5,995 bases of DNA, taken from contig JACZSI010000112.1 of NCBI GenBank assembly GCA_022574265.1, positions 1 to 5,995 of the forward strand, read 5' to 3'. Below are positions 4,961 through 5,995 of this stretch, piece by piece. The notes under the pieces are model-generated. The model was not told the origin of the DNA and searched no databases. It saw only the letters and a list, made by a program, of their open reading frames with translations. Within the stretch, counting starts at the first letter, position 1. Each line of letters starts with the position of its first letter. This stretch comes from Chloroflexota bacterium (GTDB lineage: Bacteria; Chloroflexota; Dehalococcoidia; Lucifugimonadales; Australimonadaceae). A program made the position numbers and the translations under genes.

Positions 4961-5995
4961 CTCACCGGCCCCGCGACGAACGTGTCCGTCACCGCCTGGT
5001 GCCCGTCGCGCTCCGCGTACGCCTCCTCGCGGAAGAGCCCGAGCGGCTGGAGGACCGGCCAGTCGTTGTAGACGAACAGCACCGACTCGGCCTCCGCGAC
5101 GTGCTCGTGCCAGGCCCAGGACGGCACGACGAAGGTGTCCTTGCGGCCCCAGTCGAAGCGCTTGCCATTGATGACCGAGTAGCCCTTGCCCTCGATCACG
5201 TGGTAGACCGTGCCGCCCGTGTGCCGGTGGGCCTTCGTGTGCCGGCCGGGCTGCATGAGCGACGCGAAGCAGCCGATGGTCGCGAGCGCCGGCCCGCCCG
5301 TCAGCGGGTTCGTGTACTCAACCGTGATCGCGTCGTACGGGCTCCCGTCGCTCTCCTTGGCGAGCGTCGTCAGCACCTCGTAGACGTGCGCGAACTTGTA
5401 GTTGATCAGGGGGGAGTGCACGCCGTCGTGGTGCACCCACGTGGGCCGCAGCGTCCCCGCGCCGAAGAGCCGCATGGAGGCGTCGTCCGCCTTCGTGATC
5501 GGCTGCTTGTCCTCCGGGTACTGCTCCTGGAACTGCGCCTCGAAGTTCATCACCATCGGCACGTCCAGGCCGTCGAGCCAGACCATCGGGCCTTCGCCCT
5601 CGTGGCCGTGGTCGTGCCACGTCCAGTTCGGGGTCGTGACGAAGTCGCCCGGGTCCATGTACGACTTCTCGCCCTCGACCGCCGTGTAGGCGCCCGAGCC
5701 CTCGATGATGAGGCGCAGCGCCGATGCGGTGTGCCGGTGGCTCGGGGCGACCTCGCCCGGCATGATGATCTGCAGGTTCGCGAGCAGCGTGGACGTGGCG
5801 GAGTTCCGCCCCTCCAGGCCGGGGTTGGCGAAGACGAGCACGCGCCGCTCGGCCGAGCGCCCGACCGGCACGAGCTCCGTGGCCCGCATCAGCAGCGGCC
5901 GGAAATCATCGTACCGCCACAGGAAGGGCATGGTCTTGAAGGTCTGACGCTCTTGGAGCCACAGCGGGCTGCTGTTGTGCCGCTTCACCTCTTCA
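4957..5995 (-). CDS. Bicupin ring-cleavage dioxygenase of the gentisate 1,2-dioxygenase family (5' end outside window)
   Basis: At least 343 residues, counted from the GTG at 5988. Members are cytoplasmic Fe(II) enzymes that open hydroxylated aromatic rings (gentisate, salicylate, 1-hydroxy-2-naphthoate) with O2. Residues 23-60 (LWRYDDFRPLLMRATELV, RRVLVFANPGLEG) match the N-terminal part typical of gentisate dioxygenases. Cupin 1 spans about 72-135 with PGEVAPSHRHTASALRLI, giving likely iron ligands H84, H86 and H125 (WTWHDHG). Cupin 2 spans about 240-305 with PGRHTKAHRHTGGTVYHV (H250, H254, H256) and WAWHEH (H294, H296). The frame stays open to the window edge. The GTG has only GAAGAG directly before it, too close for a ribosome site, and the family normally has more residues here, so the true start is probably outside. 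The stop overlaps that of the convergent sulfur carrier. The substrate cannot be fixed between gentisate and its relatives. Confidence 0.88.
   Translation of the reverse strand, partial: EEVKRHNSSPLWLQERQTFKTMPFLWRYDDFRPLLMRATELVPVGRSAERRVLVFANPGLEGRNSATSTLLANLQIIMPGEVAPSHRHTASALRLIIEGSGAYTAVEGEKSYMDPGDFVTTPNWTWHDHGHEGEGPMVWLDGLDVPMVMNFEAQFQEQYPEDKQPITKADDASMRLFGAGTLRPTWVHHDGVHSPLINYKFAHVYEVLTTLAKESDGSPYDAITVEYTNPLTGGPALATIGCFASLMQPGRHTKAHRHTGGTVYHVIEGKGYSVINGKRFDWGRKDTFVVPSWAWHEHVAEAESVLFVYNDWPVLQPLGLFREEAYAERDGHQAVTDTFVAGPVS

Noticed and set aside
1..5995. tRNA, rRNA or known riboswitch
   Set aside because: I saw no cloverleaf, rRNA core sequence or recognisable aptamer on either strand.

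Overview
The window is GC-rich (roughly two thirds G+C by eye, with strongly GC-ending codons) and bacterial. It holds six protein genes, one of them cut by the right edge, with short spacers and overlapping start/stop codons. Palindromic intergenic repeats, a small RRM protein and a molybdenum-hydroxylase operon of CoxMSL layout suggest an environmental, probably uncultivated GC-rich lineage. Methylomirabilota/Rokubacteria-like, Chloroflexota and Pseudomonadota are all possible. The sequence alone does not settle the phylum.

Layout. Positions 1-343 contain no convincing gene, but they hold a cluster of REP-like palindromes (122-271) and a strong bidirectional terminator hairpin (293-321). 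A small RNA-binding protein of the bacterial RRM family is on the minus strand (344-622). A 300-base divergent region (623-922) carries a plausible sigma70-type promoter for each direction, several inverted repeats and a long leader for the RRM gene. Next comes a tightly coupled plus-strand operon: FAD subunit (923-1804), 2Fe-2S subunit (1801-2316) and molybdopterin subunit (2313-4604) of a xanthine dehydrogenase-family enzyme. Both internal junctions are ATGA overlaps. A palindromic element (4601-4647) supplies the stop codon of the large subunit. It is followed by a small beta-grasp sulfur carrier protein of the MoaD/ThiS/CysO type (4676-4960). Converging on it from the right is a bicupin ring-cleavage dioxygenase of the gentisate 1,2-dioxygenase family (4957-5995, 5' end outside the window). 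The two stop codons overlap by four bases.

How the genes may work together. The three-subunit enzyme should hydroxylate an aromatic, N-heterocyclic or aldehyde substrate with water-derived oxygen. Electrons would pass from the molybdenum centre through two 2Fe-2S clusters to FAD. The large subunit has AYRAPGAPQ where CO dehydrogenases have AYRCSFR, so it is not a form I CO dehydrogenase. The sulfur carrier could feed molybdopterin synthesis or, judging by its resemblance to CysO, another thiocarboxylate pathway. The dioxygenase could open a hydroxylated aromatic ring. A shared aromatic-degradation role is an inference from proximity only.

The most unusual points are the sulfur carrier whose Gly-Gly is followed by four more residues, the large subunit that seems to lack the usual GQG molybdopterin loop, the repeat that ends the large-subunit gene, and histidine-rich metal motifs kept in both halves of the dioxygenase.
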